Below, in pieces: positions 26,705-35,791 of a DNA stretch of 64,000 bases. Made by a program: the position numbers and the translations under genes. The notes beneath the pieces were generated by a model that worked only from the letters and a program-made list of their open reading frames with translations, was not told the origin of the DNA and did no database searches. Origin of the DNA: Alphaproteobacteria bacterium (GTDB taxonomy: Bacteria; Pseudomonadota; Alphaproteobacteria; JAVJRE01); NCBI GenBank assembly GCA_040218575.1, contig JAVJRE010000006.1:310001-374000 (forward strand), written 5' to 3'. Positions within the stretch are counted from its first letter, which is position 1. Every line of letters begins with the position of its first letter.

Positions 26705-26785
26705 GGTGCGGTCTCGCTTCAGGCACAGGCGGCGCGGCGAGCGTCGCCCTTAGTCACGGCGGGCGCCCATGCCTAGCACAGTGGC

Positions 26786-27550
26786 TCAGGCTTCCAAAGT
26801 CAGGATGATCGGGCCGCGCCGGGTAACGACGACGGTGTGTTCGTACTGCACCGTAAAGCTGGCCGGATCATCGGCCAGCAGGGTCCAGCCGTCGGCCCCC
26901 TGCTCAGCCCACTCGGCGCCGGTGGAGAGGAACGGCTCGATGGCCATGACCATGCCATCGGCCATCAGCCGTTGATCGGGACCGCGATCCGGCAGGCCGT
27001 GCGAGGTGGCGATCTCGCGCGGCTCGTCATGCAGGGTGCGGCCGACGCCGTGGCTTAGCAGGTTGTGGATCTGGCTGTAGCCGCGGCGGCGGGCGAAGCG
27101 ACCGACGCGCATGGCAATGTCGTCCAGTGGCCGGCCGGCGCGCACCGCCAGCAGGGCCTGGGCCAGCGCCTTGCGGCCGTCACCGCACAGGCTGTCGAGC
27201 CGGGCGGTGGATGGCGGCACCACAAAGCTGCCGCCATTGTCGGCGAACAGGCCGTCCTTTTCCGCCGAAACGTCTATGTTCACCAGATCGCCGGCGGCGA
27301 TGACGCGATCACCGGGAATGCCGTGCGCCACTTCGGGATTGATGCTGATGCAGGTGGCGCCGGGAAAATTGTAACAGGCCTCCGGCGCGGAGCGCGCACC
27401 TTCGCGTTCCAGCAGGGCGCGGCCGATGGCGTCGAGCTCCGCCGTGGTCATGCCCGGCTCCATGGCTTCGGCCATGCGCCGCAGCACCATGGCGACGATA
27501 CGGCCAATGTCCCGGAGCCTTTGCAGATCGTCCTCGCCGGAGATGGTCAT
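26786..27550 (-). CDS. map: Methionine aminopeptidase, type I
   Basis: Removes the initiator methionine from new proteins. It has 254 residues. All metal ligands and active-site residues can be placed: His in NPEVAHGIPG, the Asp pair in NIDVSAEKDGLFADNG, His in LSHGVGRTLHDEP, Glu in MVMAIEPFL and Glu in VQYEHTVVV. The wording is more divergent than housekeeping MetAP (DNGGSF and SHGVGRTLH), so this may be a second MetAP with another copy elsewhere; that is inference. The start overlaps the stop of the LapA-like gene by 4 nt. Confidence 0.92.
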   Translation of the reverse strand: MTISGEDDLQRLRDIGRIVAMVLRRMAEAMEPGMTTAELDAIGRALLEREGARSAPEACYNFPGATCISINPEVAHGIPGDRVIAAGDLVNIDVSAEKDGLFADNGGSFVVPPSTARLDSLCGDGRKALAQALLAVRAGRPLDDIAMRVGRFARRRGYSQIHNLLSHGVGRTLHDEPREIATSHGLPDRGPDQRLMADGMVMAIEPFLSTGAEWAEQGADGWTLLADDPASFTVQYEHTVVVTRRGPIILTLEA

Positions 27551-27933
27551 GCGGGGTCACCGCCCGGGTCAAAGGTGCGGCCGGGGCGCGGCTCGATCTG
27601 TCCGCTGACGGCCGGCGGCGATTGTTCTGCGGCCCGCGCCTGTTCGTCGTGCAGCGCCTTTTCGGCCGTTGCCAGTCGCTCTTCCATCTGACGGATGGTG
27701 CGTCGCCCATGGCGCAGTGCCTGACGGGTGGCGCCACCGTGCAGCCAGGTGAGCACCGCGCCACACAGCCAGCCGATGGCCAGGCTGGCGATGACCAGCA
27801 GATAGACCGGCATCTCCACCTGCCAGGGCAGGGGCTCCAGCGCCAGAGTGAGGCGCGCGGGATTGCTCAGCACGAAAAGGACCAGGATGACGGCCAGAAG
27901 CGACAGCATGATCCAGCGCAATCGGGACATCAT
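27547..27933 (-). CDS. LapA-domain inner-membrane protein
   Basis: A 128-residue protein with two TM helices (about 8-24 and 42-65) and an NPARLTLALEPLPWQVEMP stretch between them, the pattern of the lipopolysaccharide assembly protein A domain. A charged, coiled-coil-like cytoplasmic region (about 70-105) and a Pro/Gly-rich tail follow. The ihfB-lapA order is conserved from enterics to alphaproteobacteria. In E. coli LapA works with LapB on LpxC turnover; here the role is inferred. Two start ATGs (27933 and 27930) are adjacent. Confidence 0.85.
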   Translation of the reverse strand: MMSRLRWIMLSLLAVILVLFVLSNPARLTLALEPLPWQVEMPVYLLVIASLAIGWLCGAVLTWLHGGATRQALRHGRRTIRQMEERLATAEKALHDEQARAAEQSPPAVSGQIEPRPGRTFDPGGDPA

Positions 27934-28048
27934 GGCGAGTGAACTCCGCGTCTGGTGTGGCCCGGACCGGCCAGGTCAGGGCGGCTCCGCCCATATGGCC
28001 GCGTACAGGTGTGGCCGCCATTATCGCCGCCTGCCGCGGCGCCCGGCA

Positions 28049-28378
28049 TCAGGACCGGCTGGCGGACGGCGCGGTCGTGCGGGAGCGGCCCGCTGGCATG
28101 TCAGTGTTGAGCCGTTCCCGCAATTCCTTGCCGGTCTTGAAGAAGGGCACGAACTTCTCGTCCACCTTGACCGATTCGCCGGTGCGTGGATTGCGGCCCA
28201 GCCTGGGCGCGCGGCGCTTGACCGAAAAGGCGCCGAAGCCACGCAGCTCCACCCGGTCGCCGCGCGCCAGGGCGCGGCTGATTTCATCGAAGATGGTGGT
28301 GACGATGCGTTCCACGTCGCGGTGATAGAGATGAGGATTATGCTGCGCGATACGCAGGATGAGTTCCGACTTGGTCAT
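28049..28378 (-). CDS. ihfB: Integration host factor subunit beta
   Basis: DNA-bending HU/IHF-family protein, 109 residues. The N-terminus [17 protein letters not shown] is typical of IHF-beta. The beta-arm region contains [12 protein letters not shown] and [10 protein letters not shown], including the proline that intercalates into DNA. A Ser/Thr/Ala-rich tail of about 15 residues extends past the fold. It lies downstream of rpsA, as in many proteobacteria, but a strong terminator separates the two, so it probably has its own promoter. Confidence 0.96.
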   Translation of the reverse strand: MTKSELILRIAQHNPHLYHRDVERIVTTIFDEISRALARGDRVELRGFGAFSVKRRAPRLGRNPRTGESVKVDEKFVPFFKTGKELRERLNTDMPAGRSRTTAPSASRS

Positions 28379-28699
28379 CGCGCCCCTATGGTCCCGGCCC
28401 TGTCGTTCCGCGGGCGAATAATCCCCTGTCCGCCCTCCTGGTCGCCGCTTGTGTCTGCGGCGTGGCTGCGGCGGGCGGCTCCCCTGGCGATTGAACGCTG
28501 GCGACAGCCGGGAAACCGTGGCAGAGCGGCCCCGGCCCGTCAAGCCTAACCCTCTCGCACACAAGCATTTTTTGGCATTCAGACGATCCTGAAGCCGGGC
28601 CGGGCGGGCCAGGCCAGGGCTGCGGCAGGCAAACGAAAGGGGCCCGAATTGGTTTTCGGGCCCCCGCCGTCAGGACGGTTCCGCCGTACAGGAGCGGGA
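28379..28699. other. Intergenic region between rpsA and ihfB
   Basis: A 321-bp stretch without a gene. On the minus strand it contains the rpsA terminator, a run of six A residues near 28569-28574, and a TTGACG hexamer (plus-strand 28538-28543) that could be a -35 box for ihfB, but with no convincing -10 at the right distance. No other structure was recognised. Confidence 0.6.
28639..28664 (-). terminator. Intrinsic terminator of rpsA
   Basis: Inverted repeat GGGGCCCGAA / TTCGGGCCCC with a 6-nt loop. Read on the minus strand it is followed by a T-rich tract (TTTCGTTT). It lies 35 bp beyond the rpsA stop. Confidence 0.9.
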
Positions 28700-30499
28700 C
28701 TAGTCGGTCTTGCCGTCAGCCGGGCCGGTGGCTTCCTGTGTGGTGGCCGTGTGGTCAGCGTCACCGGCATCGTCCGCCGCCTCGGCGCCGGCGTCACGTC
28801 GTGACAGTGCCGCCCCCAGGATATCGCCGAGGGAAGCGCCGGACTCGGCCGAGCCGAACTGGGCCATGGCCTTTTTCTCGGTGGCCGCTTCCAGCGCCTT
28901 GATGGACAGGGTGGCCTTGCGGTTGGCCTGATCGAACTGGGTCACCTGCGCGTCCACCCGCTCGCCTACGGCGAAACGGTCCGGACGCTGCTCGCTGCGT
29001 TCACGCGACAGATCGGACCGCCGGATGAACCCGGTCAGGCCATCGGCCAGACTGACCTCGATACCGCCATCGGTGATGGCGGTGACGGAGCAGGTGGCGG
29101 TGGCGCCCTTGCGCAGCGCGGCGCCGGCGCTGGCAAACGGGTCTTCGGTCAACTGCTTGATGCCCAGGGAGACACGCTCTTTCTCGGCGTCCACTTCCAG
29201 CACCTTGACCTTGACCATCTGGCCTTTTTCGAAGCCGGTCAGCGCTTCTTCGCCGGACTTGTCCCAGGCGATATCAGACACATGCACCATGCCGTCGATA
29301 TCGCCGGGCAGACCGACGAACAGGCCGAACTCCGTGATGTTGCGGATCTCGCCTTCGAGCTCCAGCCCGGCCGGATGGGCGGCGGCGAAGGATTCCCACG
29401 GATTGTCGAAGCACTGCTTGAGGCCAAGGCTGACGCGCCGCTTCTGCGGGTCCACGTCCAGAACCATGACCTCCACCTCCTGGCTGGTGGAGACAATCTT
29501 GCCAGGGTGTACGTTCTTCTTGGTCCAGCTCATTTCCGAGACATGCACCAGGCCTTCGACGCCCGGCTCCAGCTCCACGAATGCGCCATAGTCGGTGATG
29601 TTGGTGACGCGGCCGGTGAACTTGGTGCCCACCGGATACTTGGCCTCAACGCCCTCCCAGGGATCCGCCTCAAGCTGCTTCATGCCGAGGGAAATACGCT
29701 GGGTTTCCGGGTTGAAGCGGATGACCTGCACCTGAACGCTGTCGCCGATCTGCAGAACCTCAGTCGGATGATTGACCCGGCGCCACGCCATGTCGGTCAC
29801 ATGAAGCAACCCGTCAACGCCGCCAAGGTCAATGAAGGCGCCATAGTCAGTGATGTTCTTGACCACACCGGTGCGGACATCGCCTTCTTTGAGGCTGGTG
29901 AGCAGCTCGGCCTTCTGGTCGGCCCGCTCGTCTTCCAGCACGGCGCGTCGCGATACGACTATGTTGCCACGCGAGCGATCCATCTTGAGGATGCGGAACT
30001 CCAGCGCTGTATTCATCAGCGACGTGGCGTCGCGCACCGGCCGGATATCCACCTGGCTGCCGGGGAGGAAGGACACCGCACCACCCAGATCGACGGTGAA
30101 GCCACCTTTGACCCGGCCGAAGATATGGCCCTTGACCGGATCGCCGGAGGTAAAGCTCTTTTCCAGCAGAACCCATGCCTCTTCGCGGCGCGCCCGGTCG
30201 CGGCTCAGCACCGCTTCGCCGTTGCGGTTTTCCAGGCGCTCGACAAAGACTTCCACCGTGTCGCCCACCTGGATTTCCGACGCCTGGCCCGGTCCGGCAA
30301 ACTCCCGAACCGACACCCGCCCCTCGGACTTCAGGCCGACGTCAATCAGCGCCATGTCGTTTTCGATGGCGATAACGCGGCCCTTGACGACCGAACCTTC
30401 GAAATCCGGTGTGGCGGCGAGGCTTTCCTCCAGCAGGGCGGCGAAGCTCTCATGCTCGCCTGCGGTCGCGCCGGCGGTGTTCTGTGCTGTGTCTGTCAT
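28700..30499 (-). CDS. rpsA: 30S ribosomal protein S1
   Basis: mRNA-binding ribosomal protein with six S1 (OB-fold) repeats, 599 residues. Repeats are marked by successive ITDYGAFIDL, ITDYGAFVELEPG and ITEFGLFVGLPG strands and by HVTDMAWRRVNHP / HVSEMSWTKKNVHPG / HVSDIAWDKSGEE. The C-terminal 45 residues form an acidic, Ala/Thr/Asp-rich tail, making it longer than the usual 557-570. The ATG at 30499 follows GAGGGC. The gene lies downstream of cmk after a 260-bp gap. Confidence 0.97.
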   Translation of the reverse strand: MTDTAQNTAGATAGEHESFAALLEESLAATPDFEGSVVKGRVIAIENDMALIDVGLKSEGRVSVREFAGPGQASEIQVGDTVEVFVERLENRNGEAVLSRDRARREEAWVLLEKSFTSGDPVKGHIFGRVKGGFTVDLGGAVSFLPGSQVDIRPVRDATSLMNTALEFRILKMDRSRGNIVVSRRAVLEDERADQKAELLTSLKEGDVRTGVVKNITDYGAFIDLGGVDGLLHVTDMAWRRVNHPTEVLQIGDSVQVQVIRFNPETQRISLGMKQLEADPWEGVEAKYPVGTKFTGRVTNITDYGAFVELEPGVEGLVHVSEMSWTKKNVHPGKIVSTSQEVEVMVLDVDPQKRRVSLGLKQCFDNPWESFAAAHPAGLELEGEIRNITEFGLFVGLPGDIDGMVHVSDIAWDKSGEEALTGFEKGQMVKVKVLEVDAEKERVSLGIKQLTEDPFASAGAALRKGATATCSVTAITDGGIEVSLADGLTGFIRRSDLSRERSEQRPDRFAVGERVDAQVTQFDQANRKATLSIKALEAATEKKAMAQFGSAESGASLGDILGAALSRRDAGAEAADDAGDADHTATTQEATGPADGKTD

Positions 30500-30759
30500 G
30501 CCCTCACTCTGGTCCTTTCCTGTCGTCCGCCAGGTGCTTCCGGCATGCGGACGGGTTGGTGGCTGTGATCCCGCAACAACACCCGTGTCTGGCTGCGCCG
30601 GAAGCAGCCGACCGGAAGTGTCGCGCGGGGACGTTCTCGGGCCGTCCATCTTTGCGTCGGCACCGGCGCACCGCGACGCGGCCGGCTATGACGTGGACTT
30701 CATCCCATGGGCCTTGTGGCCCGTTGCCGGTCCGGCCTCACTGGCCGGGCGGCAGATCT

Positions 30760-31464
30760 TCAGTCCGTGGCCCGGGGACCGCTGACCCGTTGCCCGTGGC
30801 GGGCGGCCAGGTGGTCCCTGATATAGGCCAGGGCGCGCTGGAACGTCTGATCGGCATCCAGCGCCGTAGTATCGAGCTGCCAAGCGTCGGTGGCAGGAAT
30901 CAAGGGCGAAACGGCGCGACCGCGATCCAGCGCGTCACGCCGCTCCATATCCTCTAAAACGCGCCCGTATATACTCTTGACGCCGCGGCTGAGCAACTCC
31001 TGGTGGCGGCGGCCGGCGCGGGCGTCCAGGCTGGCGGTGACGAAAATCTTGATTTCAGCGTCGGGACAGACTGTCGTGCCGATATCGCGGCCGTCCAGCA
31101 CGGCGCCAGGCTGGCCGCCCGGCGGCCTTCTGGCGAAAGTGCGCTGCAGGGGCAGGACCGCCCGGCGCACCGCCGCCACCGCCGCCACCTGGCTCGCCGC
31201 CTGGCCTATCTGGTCGGAGCGCAGTTCCGCCACCACCGCCGGATCGTCCAGGACCGCCAGATTCAGGCTCTCGGCCGCCCGTGTGGCCGCCGCGTCATCG
31301 GCCGGGTCGCCACCGGCCCGCAGCACCGCCCAGGCGACCGCCCGGTAAATCAGCCCGGTGTCGAGGCAGGCATAGCCGAGCGCCGCCGCCAGACGGCGGG
31401 CCAGCGTGCCCTTGCCGGCGGCGGCCGGGCCATCAACGGCGATTGTGATTGCAGGCGGCGGCAT
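30760..31464 (-). CDS. cmk: Cytidylate kinase
   Basis: Phosphorylates CMP and dCMP. It has 234 residues. The P-loop is VDGPAAAGKGTLARRL, followed by LDTGLIYRAVA (nucleotide-binding), the GRDIGTTVCPDA loop typical of Cmk, and KIFVTASLDARAGRRHQEL. It is 19 bp downstream of aroA and followed by rpsA, the widespread aroA-cmk-rpsA order. Confidence 0.96.
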   Translation of the reverse strand: MPPPAITIAVDGPAAAGKGTLARRLAAALGYACLDTGLIYRAVAWAVLRAGGDPADDAAATRAAESLNLAVLDDPAVVAELRSDQIGQAASQVAAVAAVRRAVLPLQRTFARRPPGGQPGAVLDGRDIGTTVCPDAEIKIFVTASLDARAGRRHQELLSRGVKSIYGRVLEDMERRDALDRGRAVSPLIPATDAWQLDTTALDADQTFQRALAYIRDHLAARHGQRVSGPRATD

Positions 31465-31483
31465 GGAGCGGGCGGGACGTCGG

Positions 31484-32881
31484 TCAGGGCTGGTTGGCCG
31501 GCCGGATGGCGCCGCCCAGCCGGTTCATCAGCTCGGCGAAGCCGGGGAAACTGGTGGCCACGGTCTCTGCCCCGCTGACCCGGACGGGCCGCGCCGCGGC
31601 CAGCCCGAGAACCAGAAAGCTCATGGCGATACGGTGGTCGTGATCGGCCGCCACCGCACAGCCGCCCGGGATATCGGTGGCCCGGCCCTTGCCGCCGATA
31701 ACCAGGCTGTCCGGTTGCTCCGCCACGTCAACGCCGGCGGCGGCCAGCCCACGGGCGATGGCCGCCAGACGGTCGCTTTCCTTGACGCGCAATTCCGCGA
31801 CTCCGTCGAAGCGGGTTGTGCCCTGCGCCGCCGCCGCCGCCATGGCCAGAACCGGATATTCATCGATCATGGATGGTGCGCGGGCGGCGGGCACGGTGAT
31901 GCCGCGCAGTGGTCCCGCCTTCACATGCAGATCGGCGACGTCCTCGCCGCCGGCCCGGCGCGGGTTCAGGTGCTGGATCTGGGCGCCCATTTCCCGCAGG
32001 CACAGCAGGATGCCGCTGCGCAGAGGATTGAGGCCGACATTCTCCACCACCATGTCCGAGCCCGGCGTCAGCAGGGCGGCCACCAGGACGAAGGCGGCGG
32101 AGGAGATGTCGCCCGGCACGATGATCGGCGCCGCGGTCAGTTCCGGCCGGCCGACCAGGGTCACGGCGCGCCCCTCAGGCGTGGCGACAACGTCCACCCG
32201 CGCGCCGAAATGGCGCAGCATCAGCTCCGTATGGTCGCGGGTCGGCGCCGGTTCAACCACCGTGGTGGCGCCCGGAGCGTTGAGGCCGGCCAGCAGCACA
32301 GCGCTTTTGACCTGGGCCGAGGCTACCGGCGAGACGTAGTGGATGGGCAGAGGGTCGCTGGCGCCGGTCATGGTCAGCGGCAAGAGGCCACCGGCGCGGG
32401 CATCGAAATGCGCCCCCATCAGGCGCAGCGGCGCCATCACCCGCTCCATCGGCCGGCGGGTGAGCGAGCGGTCGCCGGTCAGGGTGGCGCGCATGGCATG
32501 GCCGGCGATCAGCCCCATGAGCAGGCGCGTACTGGTGCCGGAATTGCCCAGGTCCAGAATGGCGGCAGGCTCGGCCAGGCCGCCGACCCCGACACCGGTC
32601 ACCTGCCACTGGCCGGCGCCGCGTCGCTCCACCGTGACGCCCATGGCCCGCAACGCGTCGGCGGTGGCAAAAATGTCTTCGCCTTCCAGCAGGCCGCTGA
32701 TGTGGGTGACGCCCACCGCCTGGCTGCCCAGCATCAGGGCCCGATGGGACACCGACTTGTCGCCGGGAACCGGCGCCCGCCCGGTCAGTGGCCCGGACGG
32801 GCTGCTGATTAGGGTCAGGCCGGCCGCGTCGGCCTCTGGCGGCGGCTGTGGCGGGTGGCGGGCGGTGGTGGCGTCACTCAT
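31484..32881 (-). CDS. aroA: 3-phosphoshikimate 1-carboxyvinyltransferase (EPSP synthase)
   Basis: Shikimate-pathway enzyme joining PEP and shikimate-3-phosphate. The ATG at 32881 gives 465 residues; an ATG at 32908 is also possible, and neither has a clear ribosome site. The first active-site loop is PGDKSVSHRAL. The PEP site reads LGNSGTSTRLLMG, with Gly where the naturally glyphosate-tolerant CP4 enzyme has Ala. Also seen are SAQVKSAVLLAGLN, MIDEYP, LRVKESDR and DHRIAMSF. Overall wording is of the alphaproteobacterial type. Confidence 0.95.
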   Translation of the reverse strand: MSDATTARHPPQPPPEADAAGLTLISSPSGPLTGRAPVPGDKSVSHRALMLGSQAVGVTHISGLLEGEDIFATADALRAMGVTVERRGAGQWQVTGVGVGGLAEPAAILDLGNSGTSTRLLMGLIAGHAMRATLTGDRSLTRRPMERVMAPLRLMGAHFDARAGGLLPLTMTGASDPLPIHYVSPVASAQVKSAVLLAGLNAPGATTVVEPAPTRDHTELMLRHFGARVDVVATPEGRAVTLVGRPELTAAPIIVPGDISSAAFVLVAALLTPGSDMVVENVGLNPLRSGILLCLREMGAQIQHLNPRRAGGEDVADLHVKAGPLRGITVPAARAPSMIDEYPVLAMAAAAAQGTTRFDGVAELRVKESDRLAAIARGLAAAGVDVAEQPDSLVIGGKGRATDIPGGCAVAADHDHRIAMSFLVLGLAAARPVRVSGAETVATSFPGFAELMNRLGGAIRPANQP

Positions 32882-33153
32882 GGCGTCATCTTGCGGTTGG
32901 GGAATCATGGAGTTAGGGACTGGCGCAACCGTGCGGAAACCGGCCAGGGATGGCGGGTGTTTAGCACGAAATGGCGTCTGTCGCTTGCCGCCGTGCTTGC
33001 CTGGCTCTCCTGTTGAAAGCCGGAGTATCAGCGGTGCGCCCCCGGTAATCGGCCGGCCGGAGCCCGGGGGTGCGGGATTTTGCTTTGACAGCGGGCGATC
33101 ATCATGGCAAACGCCGCGTCCTGTTTTGGATTCCCCGTCAGCGGAGATTGACC

Positions 33154-33690
33154 TTGGCCAGTGCCGACCTTGGCTTCAAGCGGATGTGCCTCAGTTGCGG
33201 CGCCCGTTTCTATGATCTCAATCGCGAGCCCATCATCTGCCCCAAGTGTGGCAGCGAGCACAATCCGAACGCCCAGAAGGCGCGCCGCCGCGCGGCGTCG
33301 GCGGAGCCGGCCGTGGCGGCCGTGGCGGTGGCGGCCGTCGCCGCCGACGATTCGGCGGAGGATGCCGAGCTGGAGGATGTAGAAGACGATGAGGACGCGG
33401 GCATCCCCGAGGTGGACGACGAGGATGACGACGATGAGGAGGTCGCCGCCGGTGCCGGCACCAAGGTGAAGGCCAAACGCCGCTATGCCGCCGATGACGA
33501 CGACACCACCATCTCGCTTGACGAAGCCGCGGCGGAGGAAGGCGAGAGCGACGACGACGATGATGATGATGACGACGACGACGTCGATGTTCTCGACGAT
33601 CTCGACGACGTGGACGACGACGACCTGGACGACGATGACGACGAGGACGTTGACGACGACGATGATCTGGATGAGAAGAGCGTCATCTGA
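33154..33690 (+). CDS. FYDLN-acid family protein (TIGR02300-like)
   Basis: A small zinc ribbon joined to a very acidic tail, 178 residues. The TTG at 33154 is chosen because GGAG lies seven bases upstream and the protein then begins right before the conserved LGFKRMCLSCGARFYDLN. The ribbon has two Cys pairs (CLSCG and CPKCG). From about residue 65 the tail is mostly Asp/Glu and Ala, with an unbroken Asp run around 133-143. The family is alphaproteobacterial and its function is unknown. A perfect TTGACA at 33085-33090 may be its -35 box; the 272-bp gap to aroA shows nothing else. tRNA-Ala follows on the same strand. Confidence 0.88.
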   Translation: MASADLGFKRMCLSCGARFYDLNREPIICPKCGSEHNPNAQKARRRAASAEPAVAAVAVAAVAADDSAEDAELEDVEDDEDAGIPEVDDEDDDDEEVAAGAGTKVKAKRRYAADDDDTTISLDEAAAEEGESDDDDDDDDDDDVDVLDDLDDVDDDDLDDDDDEDVDDDDDLDEKSVI

Positions 33691-33785
33691 CGGGCGGCTG
33701 TCGGAGGATGACGGCCGGTGCTAGTGTGACGTCCCGGGCCGGGACCATCATCGCCTTAGCGAAGAGATGGAGGCAAAAAAGGCAG

Positions 33786-33835
33786 GTCTGAACCAGACGT
33801 CACATCTGAACCACATGACGTCTGAACCACATGGG
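33786..33835 (+). repeat. Three TCTGAACCA repeats upstream of tRNA-Ala
   Basis: GTCTGAACCAGACGTCAC (33786), ATCTGAACCACATGAC (33804) and GTCTGAACCACATGGG (33820) stand head to tail, ending 6 bp before the tRNA. All share TCTGAACCA. A separate perfect inverted repeat GTCCCGG-G-CCGGGAC is at 33731-33745. Their role is not known. Confidence 0.85.
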
Positions 33836-33841
33836 ATACTT

Positions 33842-33917
<76 letters not shown>

Positions 33918-33958
33918 TCCCGGGACAGTCCGCCGCCACAGTCATGCGATGATCACAG

Positions 33959-33988
33959 AGGCCCGGCCGCCACAGGCGCCGGGCCTTT
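33959..33988 (+). terminator. Terminator after tRNA-Ala
   Basis: AGGCCCGG and CCGGGCCT pair around a 12-nt loop and are followed by TTT. It lies 42 bp past the tRNA, just before the convergent TTC38-like gene. Confidence 0.8.
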
Positions 33989-34004
33989 TGTCTGTCCGGT
34001 GCGG

Positions 34005-35261
34005 TCAGGCGCTGATCCGCCGCCTGGCATCATCGGCGATGGACAGCAGCACCTGACGCTCCTCATTGCTGGCGCCGACCCGCGGCAGGTCGCCGGCCAT
34101 GGCGGCGAGGGCGGCGGCGGCACGCCACTCACCGCGACCATAGGCGGCGAGCGCGCGGGCCGCCGGCAATACGACGTCGTGCCAGGTGGGACGGATGGCA
34201 TCGGCGCTGGCTTCGGCGTAGCGGGTGATGTCCCGGACATGGCCGTCCATGGCCCCGGTCTCTCGGGCCTGGCCCAGGGCGTGGACATAGAGCAGATCGA
34301 GGAACGGCCGGCGATGGGCCGGCAGGTCCTGGCGAATGGCGGCGGCGACAGCCTGCCATCGCTCGCCGACCGCAATCCCCCTGAGGCCCAGCCGGGACAG
34401 CAGGCCGATGGCGTTCTGCGCGCCGCCGGCGGTGCCCAGCCTGGGGGCAATGTGGTCGTCATAGATCGCCAGCACCCGCTGGTGGCGGTCAAGCGCCAGA
34501 TGGAACAGGGCGGTGTGCCACCAGTTGTGAGTACGCAGTGCACCACTGCATTCCGCCCAGCCGGCGCGGTGGTCTTCCATCCAGCAGGCGCCGCCGGCCA
34601 TGTCGCCACGGCTGACGAAGACATGGGCCAGCGCATGATGGGCGCCAGGGTCAACGGGATCGAGGGCGATGGCCTTGCGGCCGGCGGCATCGGCCTCATC
34701 AATGCGGCCGCATTCCTCCAGGCCGAACGCCAGCATGCCCCAGGTGTAGCCGATGTCGCTGGCGCCCTTGAGCGCCATGTCCGGCAGGCGCCACAGACGG
34801 TCATTGTCGCCGGCGGTATTGGCCAGCGTGGTGCCCAGCAGCACGGCCACCAGATCGCGCGGATGATGGCGGGCGAGGTCTTCAAAACGGTCCAGCGCGG
34901 CTGCCCAGTCGCGGGCCTGCCAGGCTTCGAGGGCGGCATACAGCCGATGTTCACGGGCACGAGCCGGGTCATGGGCCGGGTTGCCGGTCCGGTCGCTGCT
35001 GGTGCCGGTTGGGTTCAGGGCCGCCGCTGCCCGGTCGAGGAAGGCGCGGGCGTCGCGGCGGTCGGCACTGTCCTGGCCAAGGATACACAGCGCCGCAGCC
35101 AGCAGATTGGCCAGCACACAGTCCGGGTCGGCCTCCGCCGCGTCGAGAATCTCTCCGGTGCCGCCATCGAAAGTGAGCAGCCGGTGGCTGAACCTGTCCA
35201 TGGCGGCGATGGTCGCGGGCGCGCCGCCGCTGATCGGGTTGCCCAGCCAGTCTTCCACCAC
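34005..35261 (-). CDS. TTC38-like tetratricopeptide repeat protein
   Basis: A 418-residue helical-repeat protein. It resembles the TTC38 family: an N-terminal region with LLAAALCILG, then ALDRFEDLARHHPRDLVAVLL, a middle with DPGAHHALAHVFVSRGDMA, and GALRTHNWWHTALFHLALD, which carries the His/Trp-rich motif characteristic of the family. No signal peptide or TM segment is seen, so it should be cytosolic. Family function is unknown. It stands alone, convergent with tRNA-Ala and 44 bp downstream of the SRPBCC gene on the same strand. Confidence 0.85.
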   Translation of the reverse strand: MVEDWLGNPISGGAPATIAAMDRFSHRLLTFDGGTGEILDAAEADPDCVLANLLAAALCILGQDSADRRDARAFLDRAAAALNPTGTSSDRTGNPAHDPARAREHRLYAALEAWQARDWAAALDRFEDLARHHPRDLVAVLLGTTLANTAGDNDRLWRLPDMALKGASDIGYTWGMLAFGLEECGRIDEADAAGRKAIALDPVDPGAHHALAHVFVSRGDMAGGACWMEDHRAGWAECSGALRTHNWWHTALFHLALDRHQRVLAIYDDHIAPRLGTAGGAQNAIGLLSRLGLRGIAVGERWQAVAAAIRQDLPAHRRPFLDLLYVHALGQARETGAMDGHVRDITRYAEASADAIRPTWHDVVLPAARALAAYGRGEWRAAAALAAMAGDLPRVGASNEERQVLLSIADDARRRISA

Positions 35262-35305
35262 GCTTACGCCTCCGTCGTCCTTATGTCTGTTGCCGCCAGG
35301 CGGTT

Positions 35306-35791
35306 TCAGGTCCGCAGGGTAGGGCGCGGCGATGCCGACGGCAATGCGACGGAGGAGGACGGGGCCTGGCTGAAAGAGTCGGTGAGGCCAGCGAGGCAGC
35401 CGCGCCAGCCACGGGCGTGGCTGTCACGCTGGTCCGCTGTGGCGATGCGTTTGTGAATGACCGTGATGTCGGTGCCGTCGGTCGTCCCCTCGAAGCGCAC
35501 GGTGACCCGCTCCAACGCCTGCGGCGTGATATCCGTCTGCCAGGTGAAGACCAGCCGGTGCGGCGGTTCAATCACCTGGTAGAGGCCGGCAATGGTGATG
35601 CGCCGGCCGTCGGCGAAGTGGTTGACGATGCGGTAAGCGCCGCCGACCTTGAGGTCGAACGCCGCCTCCACCCGCACCACGTCCGGCGGCGTCCACCAGC
35701 GACAAAACTGGGTCGGCGTGGTCCAGGCTTCAAAAAGGCGCGCCGGCGTCGCCCGCACGAACTGGCGCATCACCAGATGGAGGTCAGCCAC
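35306..35791 (-). CDS. SRPBCC (AHSA1-type) domain protein
   Basis: About 161 residues from a GTG that overlaps the end of the ArsR gene by 8 bp. The fold is the START-like SRPBCC domain: VRATPARLFEAWTTPTQFCR at the N-terminus, DLKVGGAYRI in the middle, and GWRGCLAGLTDSF for the closing helix. An ATG 21 bp further in is a possible alternative start. These domains bind small hydrophobic ligands, and arsR-SRPBCC pairs are common in proteobacteria; the ligand cannot be told. The shared transcript with the repressor suggests co-regulation. Confidence 0.85.
   Translation of the reverse strand: MADLHLVMRQFVRATPARLFEAWTTPTQFCRWWTPPDVVRVEAAFDLKVGGAYRIVNHFADGRRITIAGLYQVIEPPHRLVFTWQTDITPQALERVTVRFEGTTDGTDITVIHKRIATADQRDSHARGWRGCLAGLTDSFSQAPSSSVALPSASPRPTLRT

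Noticed and set aside
31484-32881. Glyphosate-tolerant EPSP synthase
   Set aside because: The PEP-site motif has Gly, not the Ala of the tolerant CP4 enzyme; wording is normal for chromosomal alphaproteobacterial AroA.
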